DNA of 64,000 bases from Pycnopodia helianthoides (lineage: Eukaryota > Echinodermata > Asteroidea > Forcipulatida > Asteriidae): NCBI GenBank assembly GCA_032158295.1, contig CM063247.1:20312875-20376874 (forward strand), read 5' to 3'. Shown here piece after piece: positions 43,512 to 53,744 of the stretch. The position numbers were made by a program, and so were the translations under genes. The notes under the pieces are model-generated. The model saw only the letters and a list, made by a program, of their open reading frames with translations, searched no databases and was not told the DNA's origin. The stretch's first letter is position 1. Each line of letters starts with the position of its first letter.

Positions 43512-44239
43512 GCCATGTGCCCGTCTTCAGCCTTGACCTCGTGTACTGCTACTGCCTTCTGGGTTTTTGCACGGCTGGTGCCAAGCCACTCGATGGCACG
43601 GTCTCTAGCATCGAAGAAACTCAGCTCTGGCGAATCAATATTCATGCGACGCAGTTCTCTCTGTAGACCCTCATCCTTAACTGCCTCGGCTAGCCTTCCT
43701 TTCAGCGTTTTATCTCTCGTAACATTGAAGGAGACATCCAGGCGAGCCATGGAATTAAACAATTCCGTGAGCTCGAGGGAGAAACTCAGTAGATCTTCTC
43801 CTTGGCCTTGGTGGAAAGAGAAAAACTTCTGCTGGATCTGGGGGAGCGTCTCCCCATCACCAAATACTTTCAGCAGTACACGGTAGATGTTGTCTGGACC
43901 CTTCACAGCATCACCCTAGCCAAGAATTTCTTGCCTAGCTTTGCCGGCAAGATGGTCGATGATAAACGCAGCACCGTCCTCCACTCCGATCTGTCGAGCA
44001 GTCAACTGACCTTTGACGTCACGGACCCACTCTTGGACAGATGGATCACTCGGTTTCTCCGGCTTCCCCCTGAAGCGTTCCAGCCGTCTTTCTGCTACTA
44101 CGTATATCTGCTTCGCTGGTGGGGTAGTGGAGCTGACGCCTGGTGTGGCCTTCTTGCGCTCCTCCTTCTCTGCCTGAAGAGCTACCTTCATCGCGTCAAG
44201 CTCGGCCCGCAGTTGCTCCATTCCCTCCATTCCCTCCAT
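43508..44239 (-). pseudogene. Gypsy Gag, capsid region with in-frame stop
   Basis: It starts at MEGMEGMEQLRAELDAMKVA, a coiled-coil start. LERFRGKPEKPSDPSVQEWV then RDVKGQL and HLAGKARQEILG follow. An in-frame TAG at 43,916-43,918 interrupts it; the same frame continues with GDAVKGPDNIYRVLLKVFGD and QIQQKFFSFHQGQGEDLLSF, typical of retrotransposon Gag. It ends at TGA 43,508-43,510, where the nucleocapsid frame begins in another register. Confidence 0.85.
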
Positions 44240-44334
44240 TCTTGATAGTAGTAGCAGCTCGTCTCGGGGTCAACTGTCTGCCGTTAGTTTCGCCTCATCC
44301 TCGACTGGGGGTAGATGCAGTAATTAGTTACACC

Positions 44335-44352
44335 ATCCTGTTTACGACGCCA
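44335..44352 (-). promoter_or_regulatory. Primer binding site of the Gypsy element
   Basis: Directly after the 5' LTR on the minus strand, with a two-base spacer, is TGGCGTCGTAAACAGGAT. It starts TGG, as expected for pairing with the CCA end of a tRNA. I could not name the tRNA. Confidence 0.6.
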
Positions 44353-44354
44353 AA

Positions 44355-45664
44355 TGTGACATGGGGTATTGTGACACGACAAGGATGGTGTATATTACTG
44401 TGTCTTGTTCATTAAATGGTGAGCTGCATCTTTTAATTTAAGCAAAACCAAAAACCCTGAAAAGATACAAAATAGAATTTCCATATAAATACAATGCTTA
44501 GGAAATACCAATCCAGCAAAGTAAATTATACAAGAACAATGATAATCCTCAGAAAATCCAATGCAATCAAAAGAGATAAACCAACTCAATAACACAATTT
44601 GCCTCTAACTGTAAAGTCAAGTTAAATTCCAAAATGAATTAATACAAGGCATGTAAATGCTTTAACTTGCAAAGACAATATAGGAAATAACTAAAGCAAA
44701 TGTGCAATGACCTCTAATATATGACTATGGACTCAGCAAACCATAGACTTAAATCAGTCCGCTCATCATTATAACCTAAGGATCCATAAAGAAACTAACT
44801 TTAGGAAAATGAATTAATATCATAAGAACAGGATTATAAAGAAATAACATAACTAAATAAATGATAACCAAGTATGCAGATGGCATGTTTAATTAAGTAT
44901 TAAAAGAGAAATACGAGTTATATATGCTGCATCACATAAACTTAAGGACTAGTGTGCCAGTCTAATAAGACACTACTGGTATCTTAGGTCACACGCTCCA
45001 ATAAACTCCCTGTACTATAAGGTATGGTGCCTTCCAAGAAACTGTGTGCACCTCATTACATGTATATATTGTAGAAAAAGGAAATCTATTCTTGAACTTT
45101 GTGTACTCAAGAAGCTAACTAAATGTGAACAAGAAATAAAGTGGATATATGTACATGTAATCAAAGTAAGGGAAATCTAAATCCTTCAAATCCATGGATA
45201 TAGATTATATCTCTAAACACAGAAAGTCATCAAAAGGATGATCTTACCTAAATATGCAATAATAGATACAACAACACAGTGATTCCGGGCTTCCTAAAGA
45301 CCATCAATGAATGAATCCATTATAAATTCAGTAATCAGAGTAAAGTTTAAGAATACTCAAGCTAACTTCGGAATTAATCAAAAAGTGTTCACAAAGTCTC
45401 AATAAAAAGAAACTTAAGAACTTTAACAATAAGAACAATTATTAAAACAATATAAATGAATTCTTACCCCAGTCGAGTCATCCACAAAATCTTGAGGCAT
45501 AAACTAAGCACATGTATAGAAGGAAGCAGGACACTGTGTGTGGTGTGAACAGTACCAGTTCTAGTGGTGGAATGACTCACTCAATACAAAAGATAAGTGT
45601 GAGCTTTACCTTAAGGGTCAAGCGAGGGCGCTGCGCAGGAGAAATATGTAAATGAGCTGTCACA
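44355..45664 (-). mobile_element. Ty3/Gypsy element, 5' LTR, 994 bp longer than its partner
   Basis: It begins TGTGACA and ends TGTCACA, followed by the target duplication CAAA (45,665-45,668). Relative to the 316 bp LTR, an extra segment lies at about 44,500-45,493. CTT occurs at both junctions (aatgCTTagg and aaatCTTgagg). The extra segment is AT-rich, without coding frame or inverted ends. The sharing of CTT fits either a microhomology deletion in the short LTR or an insertion into this one. Confidence 0.85.
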
Positions 45665-45711
45665 CAAATAAAAGATAAACACAACCAAGCCTGTTAACTC
45701 TGAATTGACTG

Positions 45712-45862
45712 TTAAACAACATACGAACAAGGGAAACTTACTGGGTGGATTTTAAGAAGTTTGGGGTTGAATAAAGAAAAATTGACTAGAGTGGGATTTG
45801 AACCAACGACCTCCGGATTACCAACTAAGCTATCTAGCCCTATGTTGGCGGTCTCCCTGATT
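45712..45862 (-). mobile_element. Second SINE family (tRNA head ctagatagct), copy 2
   Basis: On the minus strand: gggctagatagcttagttgg, then gttggttcaaatcccactct, then the tail aatttttctttattcaaccc and aaacttcttaaaatccaccc. About 14 nt of the anticodon arm are missing compared with the 26.65 kb copy. It lies in an intron of repeated-exon locus 2. Confidence 0.75.
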
Positions 45863-45992
45863 TTGCTCAACCCCAAAATTACTGATATCAACTTCTGGTT
45901 AAACCAGAGCAACAGTACACATTCTACATAAAAACTAGAGAGCTTTATTTGGGACCGGTGTAAATATTTAAATTCACTTTCTGGGATTTCAC

Positions 45993-46084
45993 CTTATTCT
46001 GGAGAGTGCAGCTCCTACATTTCAGGTTAATCTTGGACATCTACTTGTTGATGGGTAAATCTCTTTTGGACATGGTAAGCCTGA
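45993..46084 (-). ncRNA. Repeated-exon locus 2, exon M3
   Basis: 92 nt on the minus strand between ctttgtttgtgttgcag and GTGAAATCCC. Core: TCAGGCTTACCATGTCCAAA, then AGAGATTTACCCATCAACAA and GTAGATGTCCAAG. One extra A relative to M2 shifts the frame that is open in M1 and M2, giving a stop, which argues against a conserved protein. Confidence 0.6.
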
Positions 46085-46337
46085 CTGCAACACAAACAAA
46101 GTGCACAATTTGAAAATTTCTTTTACTTCAGGTTTTTCTATACTTTAAATCAAAAATAAATAAAGACAAAACATTGACAAAATGGAGGAACTCATGCACA
46201 TCAGGAATATTGTTATTGTTGCAATGAAAACAATCAACAATTACTCAGGGACTTTATTTGCTTGAAAAAGTTCTCTTGGGGATCAATGCTGGTAAGAAGT
46301 TCTGTAAAAGTTAAAAGAATACTTTTGGGGAATTCAC

Positions 46338-46428
46338 CTTTTAATGGAGAGTGCGGCTCTGTCATCAGAAGTTGGTCTAAGACATCTACTTGTTGATGGG
46401 TCGATCTCTTTGGACATGCTAAGCCTTT
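46338..46428 (-). ncRNA. Repeated-exon locus 2, exon M2
   Basis: 91 nt between atttgtttgtgttgcag and GTGAATTCCCC. It reads AAAGGCTTAGCATGTCCAAA, GAGATCGACCCATCAACAAG and TAGATGTCTTAGACC. One frame is open throughout (RLSMSKEIDPSTSRCLRPTS). Because 91 is not a multiple of three, consecutive inclusion of such exons cannot keep this frame. Confidence 0.6.
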
Positions 46429-46800
46429 CTGCAACACAAACAAATTTAAATTAATAAGTGTTAAAAACATTATCTAACTAAAAGAGTTAGATCAGATACA
46501 TTGCTTTATCATGAAACATCCTGATTACTTCCCAAAGTTTTTAAAACCCCTACGGAAAAACAACCAACTGAACCTGTCAACTCAAAATGATTGCCAGACT
46601 TAGACATATTTTAATGATTAGACTGATTGAGCTCTCCAAGTCGCGTGACCTATAGTGGGTATCAACCATCAACAAAAAAAGGCATTCTCCATAGGAAAGT
46701 GCCGTTATGTAAAGTACATGATAATTATTGCATTTGTTAGTTCGAACGTTAACTTTCTCGAAATATGTGAAGAATATTCCAGAGTTTGTACCAGAGACCT

Positions 46801-46941
46801 TCCATGAGTGGCTGAATAACACCAGTAAGGAGAGTTCCATGAGTGGCTGAATAACACCAGTAAGGAGAGTTCCATGAGTGGCTGAATAACACCAGTAAGG
46901 AGAGTTCCATGAGTGGCTGAATAACACCAGTAAGGAGAGTT
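46801..46941. repeat. Perfect minisatellite, four 35 bp units
   Basis: Unit tccatgagtggctgaataac followed by accagtaaggagagt, starting at 46,801, 46,836, 46,871 and 46,906 with no visible differences between units. Such identity implies recent expansion. It lies in an intron of locus 2. Confidence 0.95.
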
Positions 46942-47438
46942 CTGGCAATTCTTGAAAAATTCTGCAAGGAACACTTTTCAACACAAGAATGTCGCTATTT
47001 TGAGTAATATCAAAAGAACTTCAAACGGATTTACACTTATTGTAAGTATTACATTATTAAGCGAAATTAAGACCAGGTGGCTACATCATCATCTGACACC
47101 AATAGTGCATAACTCAAAATAAACCTGTTTTGTAGTAGAATACTGGTAATTAATGAAACAGTTATGTGATTTAAACCAATTCACAACATTCAATTTTAAT
47201 AAAAGAACTTAGTAACTGTGTTATAATTTACAAAAATAAAGCTGACTGTCGTGGTACTTGATCTGTCACAACAATAATCTTTGCACGCCTTTGCCATCTT
47301 CTGACCAACAGTCGTGATTACATGTAAACATTGGTCTCGCAATCGGTCTATTGTAATTCTACAAGAAAATTACTGATATTAACTTCTGGTTCAAACAGAG
47401 AAGCAATAAACACTCTGCATATTTACTACAGAATTTAC

Positions 47439-47508
47439 CTTTTACTGTGGGCTGGTCTTAGACATCTACTTGTTGACGGGTAGATCTCTTTAGAGAAGCT
47501 AAATCTTT
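47439..47508 (-). ncRNA. Repeated-exon locus 2, exon M1
   Basis: 70 nt between tttgtctatgttgcag and GTAAATTCTG. Core: AAAGATTTAGCTTCTCTAAA, GAGATCTACCCGTCAACAAG and TAGATGTCTAAGACCAGCC. It lacks about 21 nt near the 3' end compared with M2 to M4. One frame is open (RFSFSKEIYPSTSRCLRPAH). Confidence 0.6.
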
Positions 47509-48190
47509 CTGCAACATAGACAAATTGCAACAAAAAGCATTTAAAGGCATTGTACACCAGTAAAACATTTAAGATTAGATCAATTGCTTTTACTATCAAA
47601 GCTTAAAAATAAAATTGAATACAAAACATTGAAAGTAGCAACAAAATGATTGAAGAAACTTCTGCACAACATGAACAATTTTCAACAGTTCTGTTGAGTA
47701 TTGGTGCTGGTTTATACTATATTTATCAGTGAGCACTCGGAATGAAACTTATATAGGAAATAAATTTGTACAAAAATCTTTTAAAAAAACCTACTGAAAA
47801 AACCATGACCCAGCCTTTAATTTGAAAATGACTGCCAAACATACAAGCATCTTTGGATAAATTGTAATACTTCAAAATTTTGCCTCATTCTGGTCCTTGA
47901 AGATTGTCTACACTTCACCTGCAAAGACTCATACAGCAATGCCATAATAAAGACTTAAAAACAACCATCTGTTGCAGACCGCTACAGGTAAAAGAAAAGT
48001 CTTCTGTGTGTTCAGCTTAATTCTAGTTCTGTAGTATTTGGGCTGAGCAGTCCAGTTGTGCATTGGTCTTTTGTTTTTGTTCCCTTAGTCAACAACATTT
48101 TGGCATTTTCAAGCCTTCCACAATTTGATTCCCCTGACTTGCCTCCAGTCAGCTGTTTATGTTAAAAGGCCTGCATAAATTTTGACTCAC
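47509..48190. other. Intron of locus 2
   Basis: The first 250 bp resemble the sequence after M3 and M4 (aaataaataaagacaaaacattga-type blocks), showing that introns were duplicated with exons. Nothing else is recognised. Confidence 0.5.
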
Positions 48191-48251
48191 CTGAGTGTCA
48201 GATAATAGTCCGCAAGCCCATCGCACTACCCCCGCACGCTTCAGTTTACCT
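48191..48251 (-). ncRNA. Possible upstream exon of repeated-exon locus 2
   Basis: A strong donor (CTCAG/GTGAGTCA) ends this segment on the minus strand. An atatttacag acceptor precedes it at about 48,252, or it may be part of a first exon reaching further upstream. The interior is GC-rich (gaagcgtgcgggggtagtgc). The same ctcag/gtgagtca donor context occurs at 63.5 kb. Confidence 0.3.
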
Positions 48252-48911
48252 GTAAATATCTATGAATATGTAGTGTGTCTTGAATATTCAAGCCGTGGTC
48301 ATCGAGTTTCTTTGTCTTCTTTTCTGAATATGTATATGTGGTCGCACTCTGTTGCGTTTAAATGCATCATGTGATTTTGGAGAGCGTGAAACCGCACCCA
48401 GTCTGATGCCGTGGATAAAAATTCGATCTGAGGAATCGTCAATATTTGTTAACGTTTTCTCTCAAAATACATTTATATATATCGCCAAATACCGTTGAGT
48501 TGACGGATTTCTGAGTCGGTGAGAGACTACTTTTTAAGCTCCACAGGCATGCCGATGACCAAAAGTCTAGTTTAATTTCCTTTCCGTTTATATGAATTTT
48601 TATTGGTACATTATTTGAATTGAGTATTATCGTGATTTTAAGAACTGGTTGACAGTATATACTATCACAGTGAGAATTGTGGAGCTGGGATAAGTTAAAG
48701 TTACCTACTTATAATGTCAAAATGATTCTGTGAATACTTCACGATTATTTGAGATTTGGTTTTTGATCAATTCAGAGAAAGGAATAATTTTGTTTATTGT
48801 TTGAGATAGAAGATTTGAGTAAGGTTCTTTAAGGAATCAATCTAGATAAGTATATTTTCCCATCATAAATTTCAGATGGCTTATAGAGTGACCGAAAGGC
48901 TGAATGATTAG

Positions 48912-49155
48912 ACGAGGCAATCCAGGCCGTTTGAACGCCAAAGTAAACAAGGCAATCCAGGCCCGTTTGGTACGCCAAAGTAAACGAGGCAATCCAGGCC
49001 TGTTTGATACGCCAAAGTAAACGAGGCAATCCAGGCCCGTTTGGTACGCCAAAGTAAACGAGGCAATCCAGGCCTGTTTGATACGCCAAAGTAAATAAGG
49101 CAATCCAGGCCCTGTATTTGGTACGCCAGTACCCAGACGAGGCAATCCAGGCCCA
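48912..49155. repeat. Minisatellite with alternating 37 bp units
   Basis: Unit gaggcaatccaggcccgttt then ggtacgccaaagtaaac; starts are near 48,915, 48,950, 48,987, 49,024, 49,061 and 49,098. Middle units alternate between cccgtttggtac and cctgtttgatac, so the true unit is a 74 bp dimer, as in higher-order satellite repeats. Edge units are more diverged. Confidence 0.9.
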
Positions 49156-50441
49156 AGTCTGCAGCGATTCCCCTCTACCCAGTCACCAGTCAGAGCCCAC
49201 CAGAGCCTGAGACTATAAGAGGTGTGAACCACTTATCAACCTGGCAGACGGCACCATATCTATAACAATACACAAACACGCTAACGTGCGTGGGCCCTTT
49301 TTTTCTAATATTTGAAATACAGAATAAAATTATTTGTAAGTGCCGGCTTAATTAATACTTTCACAACTTAAAGGAAGATACTGATGAATGTGTATATTTT
49401 AAACTCATCTTCCATTAGGCTGAATTGATTTACTATTTATAATTAGATAACTATTTATTTGGTAGCATACAATTGGATTTGGTATCGGATACGAGAACTA
49501 CTTTATTCACAAATTTATTTCTGAGTTCAAAGGAACCAAAACCATCCAGTAGACTTAAAGGGATAATCATCAAATTTCCACTTGGTTCACGATTCATAGA
49601 TATTAATCTATAATTTATATTCATTAATTGCAATTGAAATTTATCCGCTGAATTCTACCTGAACACTCCACAGTTGTATATAAAAATCTAACTCGTACAT
49701 ATTATTTTGTAAACACAGGTATATCCTTGTGAAGAATTGTTGGTTTCTTGTAAATAAATTATTGTTAAATGTTTCATTGAATCTCAGTGTCCTTTAGTAC
49801 TTGCAGTACAGAAGGAGTTTAGGAAGGCAAACAATCTTTAAAAATTACTTGGGCGCTGCGCACTAAATTACAGAGGGCGCTTGACTCTTGTGGAATATTC
49901 TCATGAGAAACTAAAACCTCACACAAGAGGTGCCTTCATGCTTTGATTAGCCTGTAGGGCTACTTAAAGAGGCAGGTTTGACTAGACTCTCAGTGTTCGT
50001 GCATCAGGATTGTGGTTAAACTGAGCCCTATGGGTAGGCCTATGTTTCCCCAGTGCGGTTGGTAATGGTCATATCTCTTTATCTATAGTTACTTCTCCAA
50101 AACATGTGGGAGTTGAAGTTGAACAATTAGGCTACAGGTTAGCAAATTGTATAAGTTGTAACTCACCATGATCATATCTCATCAGCATCTTCTCCCTGTC
50201 TCAGATCCCATCACTTAAGTGTTTGCATTCATGTCAATTAGTTAAGACATCTCAGTGACTGCGAGGGCTGACTACCAAGGTTATCCCTGGCAGCTGGAAG
50301 TGAAAAGGAAAATTTTGAGGCATCATTAAGGCAGCTTCCCGTGACCAAACCCACCTGTTGAGTAATGAGACTAAGCGAATAGAGATTAACAGCAACAATC
50401 CCAATGTTTCATTCACTGTCTTTATTCAGAGATTGTCTCAC
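49156..50441. other. No supported gene
   Basis: Mostly AT-rich. A good minus-strand donor context (catg/gtgagtta) occurs near 50,166, which may belong with the candidate exon at 50.44-50.63 kb. Confidence 0.4.
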
Positions 50442-50625
50442 CTGATGAGGACTGTTCCTCCAAATTATGTCTCAGCCTAACAAAAGATGAAAGTGGAAGG
50501 CAGTCATCATGAATGTATGGACTCCACAGAGAATAAGTCATGATCCCTGCCCAATGCCCCTGGTGGTCATTTCCACCCCTGTAAGAGGACATCTCCACTA
50601 GGTGGTGGATATCCAGGGCAGCCAT
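50442..50625 (-). other. Candidate spliced exon of unknown gene
   Basis: On the minus strand the acceptor ttatttgtctttcag is followed directly by ATG, and 184 nt later the donor tcatcag/GTGAGACA occurs. One frame is open across it (MAALDIHHLVEMSSYRGGND, then HQGHWAGIMTYSLWSPYIHD, DCLPLSSFVRLRHNLEEQSS). I recognise no domain. Upstream, a KARKLAADVFDHKTNKLAQ stretch near 51.06-51.12 kb could be another exon but lacks a clear donor. It may be coding or noncoding. Confidence 0.3.
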
Positions 50626-51860
50626 CTGAAAGACAAATAAGTGACCATATAGGCAAGAGTTGATAGGTGCACTGAACTGTGTTTGGTGGATGCCACACTT
50701 GTATTTTTTTAGGGATCCAGACCGATCTTCTGCAGGAGAAAACTATTTCTCCCCCAGCAAAGAAAAAATCTTGCATTTTTACTTTTAAAGGGACCTTTCT
50801 CTTTTGGTTTTTGAAAGAATACATTTACTGAAACCTTTGAAGCACTTCTCTGTCACGTGATGGCAGGATCAGGGGAGGGGTACCACTTTTGCTCAGAGGG
50901 CAGCTCCAGCGATGCATTCACCACACAATGACAACACTGAGGAATGACAGCCTGCGAAGTATCTAACAATAAAATGTATCTAAAGGTGATTACTGAAAAT
51001 AAGTAAGTTTTGAACCTCATCATAGGCCTACTTGGTATAAAATTACAAAAATAGCACTGAGCAAGCTTGTTGGTCTTGTGGTCAAAAACATCAGCAGCCA
51101 ATTTCCTGGCTTTGCTCACTGTGTAATTCCATTATCATTATCCTCTTGCAGGGTAAGTGCCAAAATTCTGCGCTAGCTGCATATAAGTGAAGAAAACTTT
51201 ACATGCACACAAGCAAAAATTTCTACCAATGAAATATGCCTATGTTAAGCGCCGACTTTCTTTTTTTTGTTAAAGCGCTGATTTTTCGCTTGAGCAGAGC
51301 CATGAAATTGTGCTCTTCTCTAAAGGTTGTTGAGTATGCAGTGCTTTTATCATACATCAGTGTAGGGTAAAACAACTAAGCAAACAATAAAACAAAACAA
51401 GGTCTCTTTACATTTACCCAAGCTACTATATACTCAAGTCTACAACAACACTGAACTCCTTGGTAAATAAGTAGGTACATAAACAAGGTCTAGTTCTTGA
51501 ACTTGAATAACCTACGCTCTGGGGACAAGGAAGTTTTGCACTATAAAACTATACTTCCTTACTGATCATTCCATTTTGTACATGAACTTTCTTTAATGAG
51601 CAATTCACTAGTTACATGTACCATGTATACAATGTACAAACCCTTATCCCTGGACGTGCTGGAAACAGCCTCAATCTTCCAAAACCAACCAATATGAGTG
51701 TATGCAGGGTACTTACACTGCCTCAATCCGCCAAAATTAACAATCTGAGAATGCTTCAAAATCACCAAAATCCTCTAGTTGAGTTTGAAGGACTCAGGAA
51801 GGGTTTGGTTTTAAATCTCATCAAGTTGTCTTTAAACATGTTAAAAGCTTTAACCTAATC
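50626..51860. other. No supported gene
   Basis: It contains a lone MITE end near 51,293-51,320 (gagcagagccatgaaattg). No exon with both splice sites was found. Confidence 0.4.
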
Positions 51861-52024
51861 TCTGTCATAGAGCTGCTTAAGCAGAAAATATTGTCGACGA
51901 TTGCCTGCTAAGCAGAAATTGTACATGTGATATGGTAGTTTGGCTGGTAACCTTATTGTGGTAAGCATAATTTTGTTGTGCTTAGCAAATTTTTGTGCTT
52001 AAGCAGCTATATGAAATTGGGCCC
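51861..52024. mobile_element. MITE, GGGCCCAATTTCATAGAG family
   Basis: The left end tgtcatagagctgcttaagc and right end gcagctatatgaaattgggc are inverted. Inner gcagaaatt, gatatggtagtttggctggt and aaccttatt are nearly identical to the copy at 52.4 kb. Confidence 0.85.
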
Positions 52025-52025
52025 T

Positions 52026-52225
52026 AGACCTAATTTAATAGAGCTGCTTTTATAGCAGAAAATATCACTTAAACATTTTCTGCCTAGCAAAAATAAGCAA
52101 GACACCAGTGACAGATGGTACAGGTGATATAATTATTTTGGCTGGTATCCTTATTCTGATAAGAATAATTGTGTTTGGCTTTAAACTGCGTTTTTGCACT
52201 TAAGCAGCTCTATGACGTTGGGTCC
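52026..52225. mobile_element. MITE, GGGCCCAATTTCATAGAG family, diverged
   Basis: It starts two bases after the previous copy: cctaatttaatagagctgct on the left and agcagctctatgacgttggg on the right. The inner order is the same but more diverged. Two copies head to tail suggest insertion next to, or within, an older one. Confidence 0.8.
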
Positions 52226-52408
52226 TGGGCCTTCAAATCTTGGTCTTGAACTTCACATCACTTGCTGGTAGCTCATCTTTGCCAAGCAATTTAAGGCATC
52301 TTTCCTGGTCTTCGATCTGCAGGATTTGTGGCTGTGTGTGTTCCTTTCTGGAGAGTGACTATGTTTATGGTACATGTTGTCCTTAGATAGTCCTTCAGAT
52401 CTCATCCA

Positions 52409-52586
52409 GGGCCCAATTTCATAGAGCTGCTTAAGCAGAAAATATTGCTAAGCATAAATGAGCAGGATACCAGTTACAAATTCCACATGTGATATGGTAG
52501 TTTGGCTGGTAACCTTATTCTGGTAAGCATAATTTTGTTGTGCTTAGCTACTTTTTGTGCTTGAGCAGCTCTATGAAATTGGGCCC
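52409..52586. mobile_element. MITE, GGGCCCAATTTCATAGAG family, best-preserved copy
   Basis: Near-perfect 28 bp inverted ends: gggcccaatttcatagagct on the left and agctctatgaaattgggccc on the right, 178 bp in all. It is the best reference copy in the window. Confidence 0.9.
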
Positions 52587-53239
52587 AGGTCTGAACAGTC
52601 CTACTTCACCACTTTGGTGGGATGACAGTGTAATCATAAACTCCATCCCTTGCATCACTCTCAGCATTATCAGTGGGTTAATTAGGTTCACTCCGGGTGA
52701 ATGCTTGAATACACCTCAGCATAACCGGATCACCACCAGTCCTACACCATTTCCACCCTTTCACCAGATGCAGTTAGCAGCTAGGGGATTGCTTCCGCAA
52801 TATAACAGTCAAACACCATGATTCAATTTAATCAATGTTACAATTATTTATTACATACAAAATCTGGTGTTACCCTCCTTTCTAGACAATTTTTTTTGAC
52901 AAAACACACATAACAAAAACTCAAAATTGAGACAGAATAAAATAAAAACTGGTTTTGGTCACAACTTTAGGAAAAAATCATTTATCAATTTTCAAAATAA
53001 TCATATGCTGTCTTAGTCCAAATGTTGAACTAAATGAATAATGCAAACCCACCAAGTAAACAATTAAAAATAGTATCTGGTATTTTTGCCTTAATGACAG
53101 TCAATCACAGTTTGACAAAACACACACCAATAGGCAAGCAATTCTATTAATTTGACACAATAAATTAACAGAGTTTAGCTGGTGAGATCCTCATCAACAT
53201 GGGCAAATTTGATCTTCTCCCTCTAGTCAGATCAGTCCT
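52587..53239. other. Non-coding, diverged repeats
   Basis: Blocks such as gacaaaacacacataacaaa and tgctgtcttagtccaaatgt resemble sequence at 62.1-62.7 kb (gacaaaacacacatcacac, gcagtccttagtccaac), so a diverged repeat may flank both sides of the retroelement cluster. Confidence 0.4.
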
Positions 53240-53640
53240 TCATACAGGAGTGTAGAATTCAGTCATGGGAACTCCTGTGTCTCTCTCCTCCTCTTGCCTC
53301 TGGATGTCTTTCCTTGGATTGGTTCCCACAAGATGACGAAGGAGGACTTTCCTTGGGTTGGTTCCCGTAAGAGGATGAAGGAGGTCTTTCCTTGGGTTGG
53401 TTTCTACAACTTGAGGGAGGAGGCCTTTTCTTTGGGTAGGTTCCCACAGATGAGGCTGCCACTTCAGGATCCCCCAAAACAATGACCTGCAAGTCTCATT
53501 CCGCTGCTCACAAGTCTTGTCTGATACTTTTGGTAGACGCACATAGAGGTCGGATGTTGCTAAGGGCAATCCTCAACATATTGGTGTATGTCCCATCCAA
53601 TGTCTTCTCATGCTGGGTAGTGAGAGTCCAGGTTTTGACA
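53240..53640 (-). pseudogene. LINE (non-LTR retrotransposon) C-terminal fragment
   Basis: In broken frames the minus strand reads CLFGVKTWTLTTQHEKTLDG then TYTNMLRIAL, followed by LPKVSDK and RMRLAGHCFGDP. This is the layout of the C-terminal end of LINE Pol proteins found in many invertebrate genomes. The final coding part holds three to four copies of a 39 bp unit (TNPRKDLLHPLTG-type peptide; plus 53,307-53,440). The catalytic RT is absent. Confidence 0.65.
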
Positions 53641-53744
53641 CCAAACAGTTAGGTTGCCTCATTTAATTCCAGTTATATGGCAGGTAAGTCCTTTGGAAAT
53701 TATACTTCGTCCTAGTCGTCAGACTCACACTGTATACTTTATAG

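Noticed and set aside
46577..46984. Open frames with NSPYWCYSATHG repeats
   Set aside because: They derive from the perfect 35 bp tandem repeat; different frames give the same apparent repetition.
48829..49232. Leucine-rich repeat-like frames
   Set aside because: They derive from the 37 bp minisatellite, not from an LRR domain.
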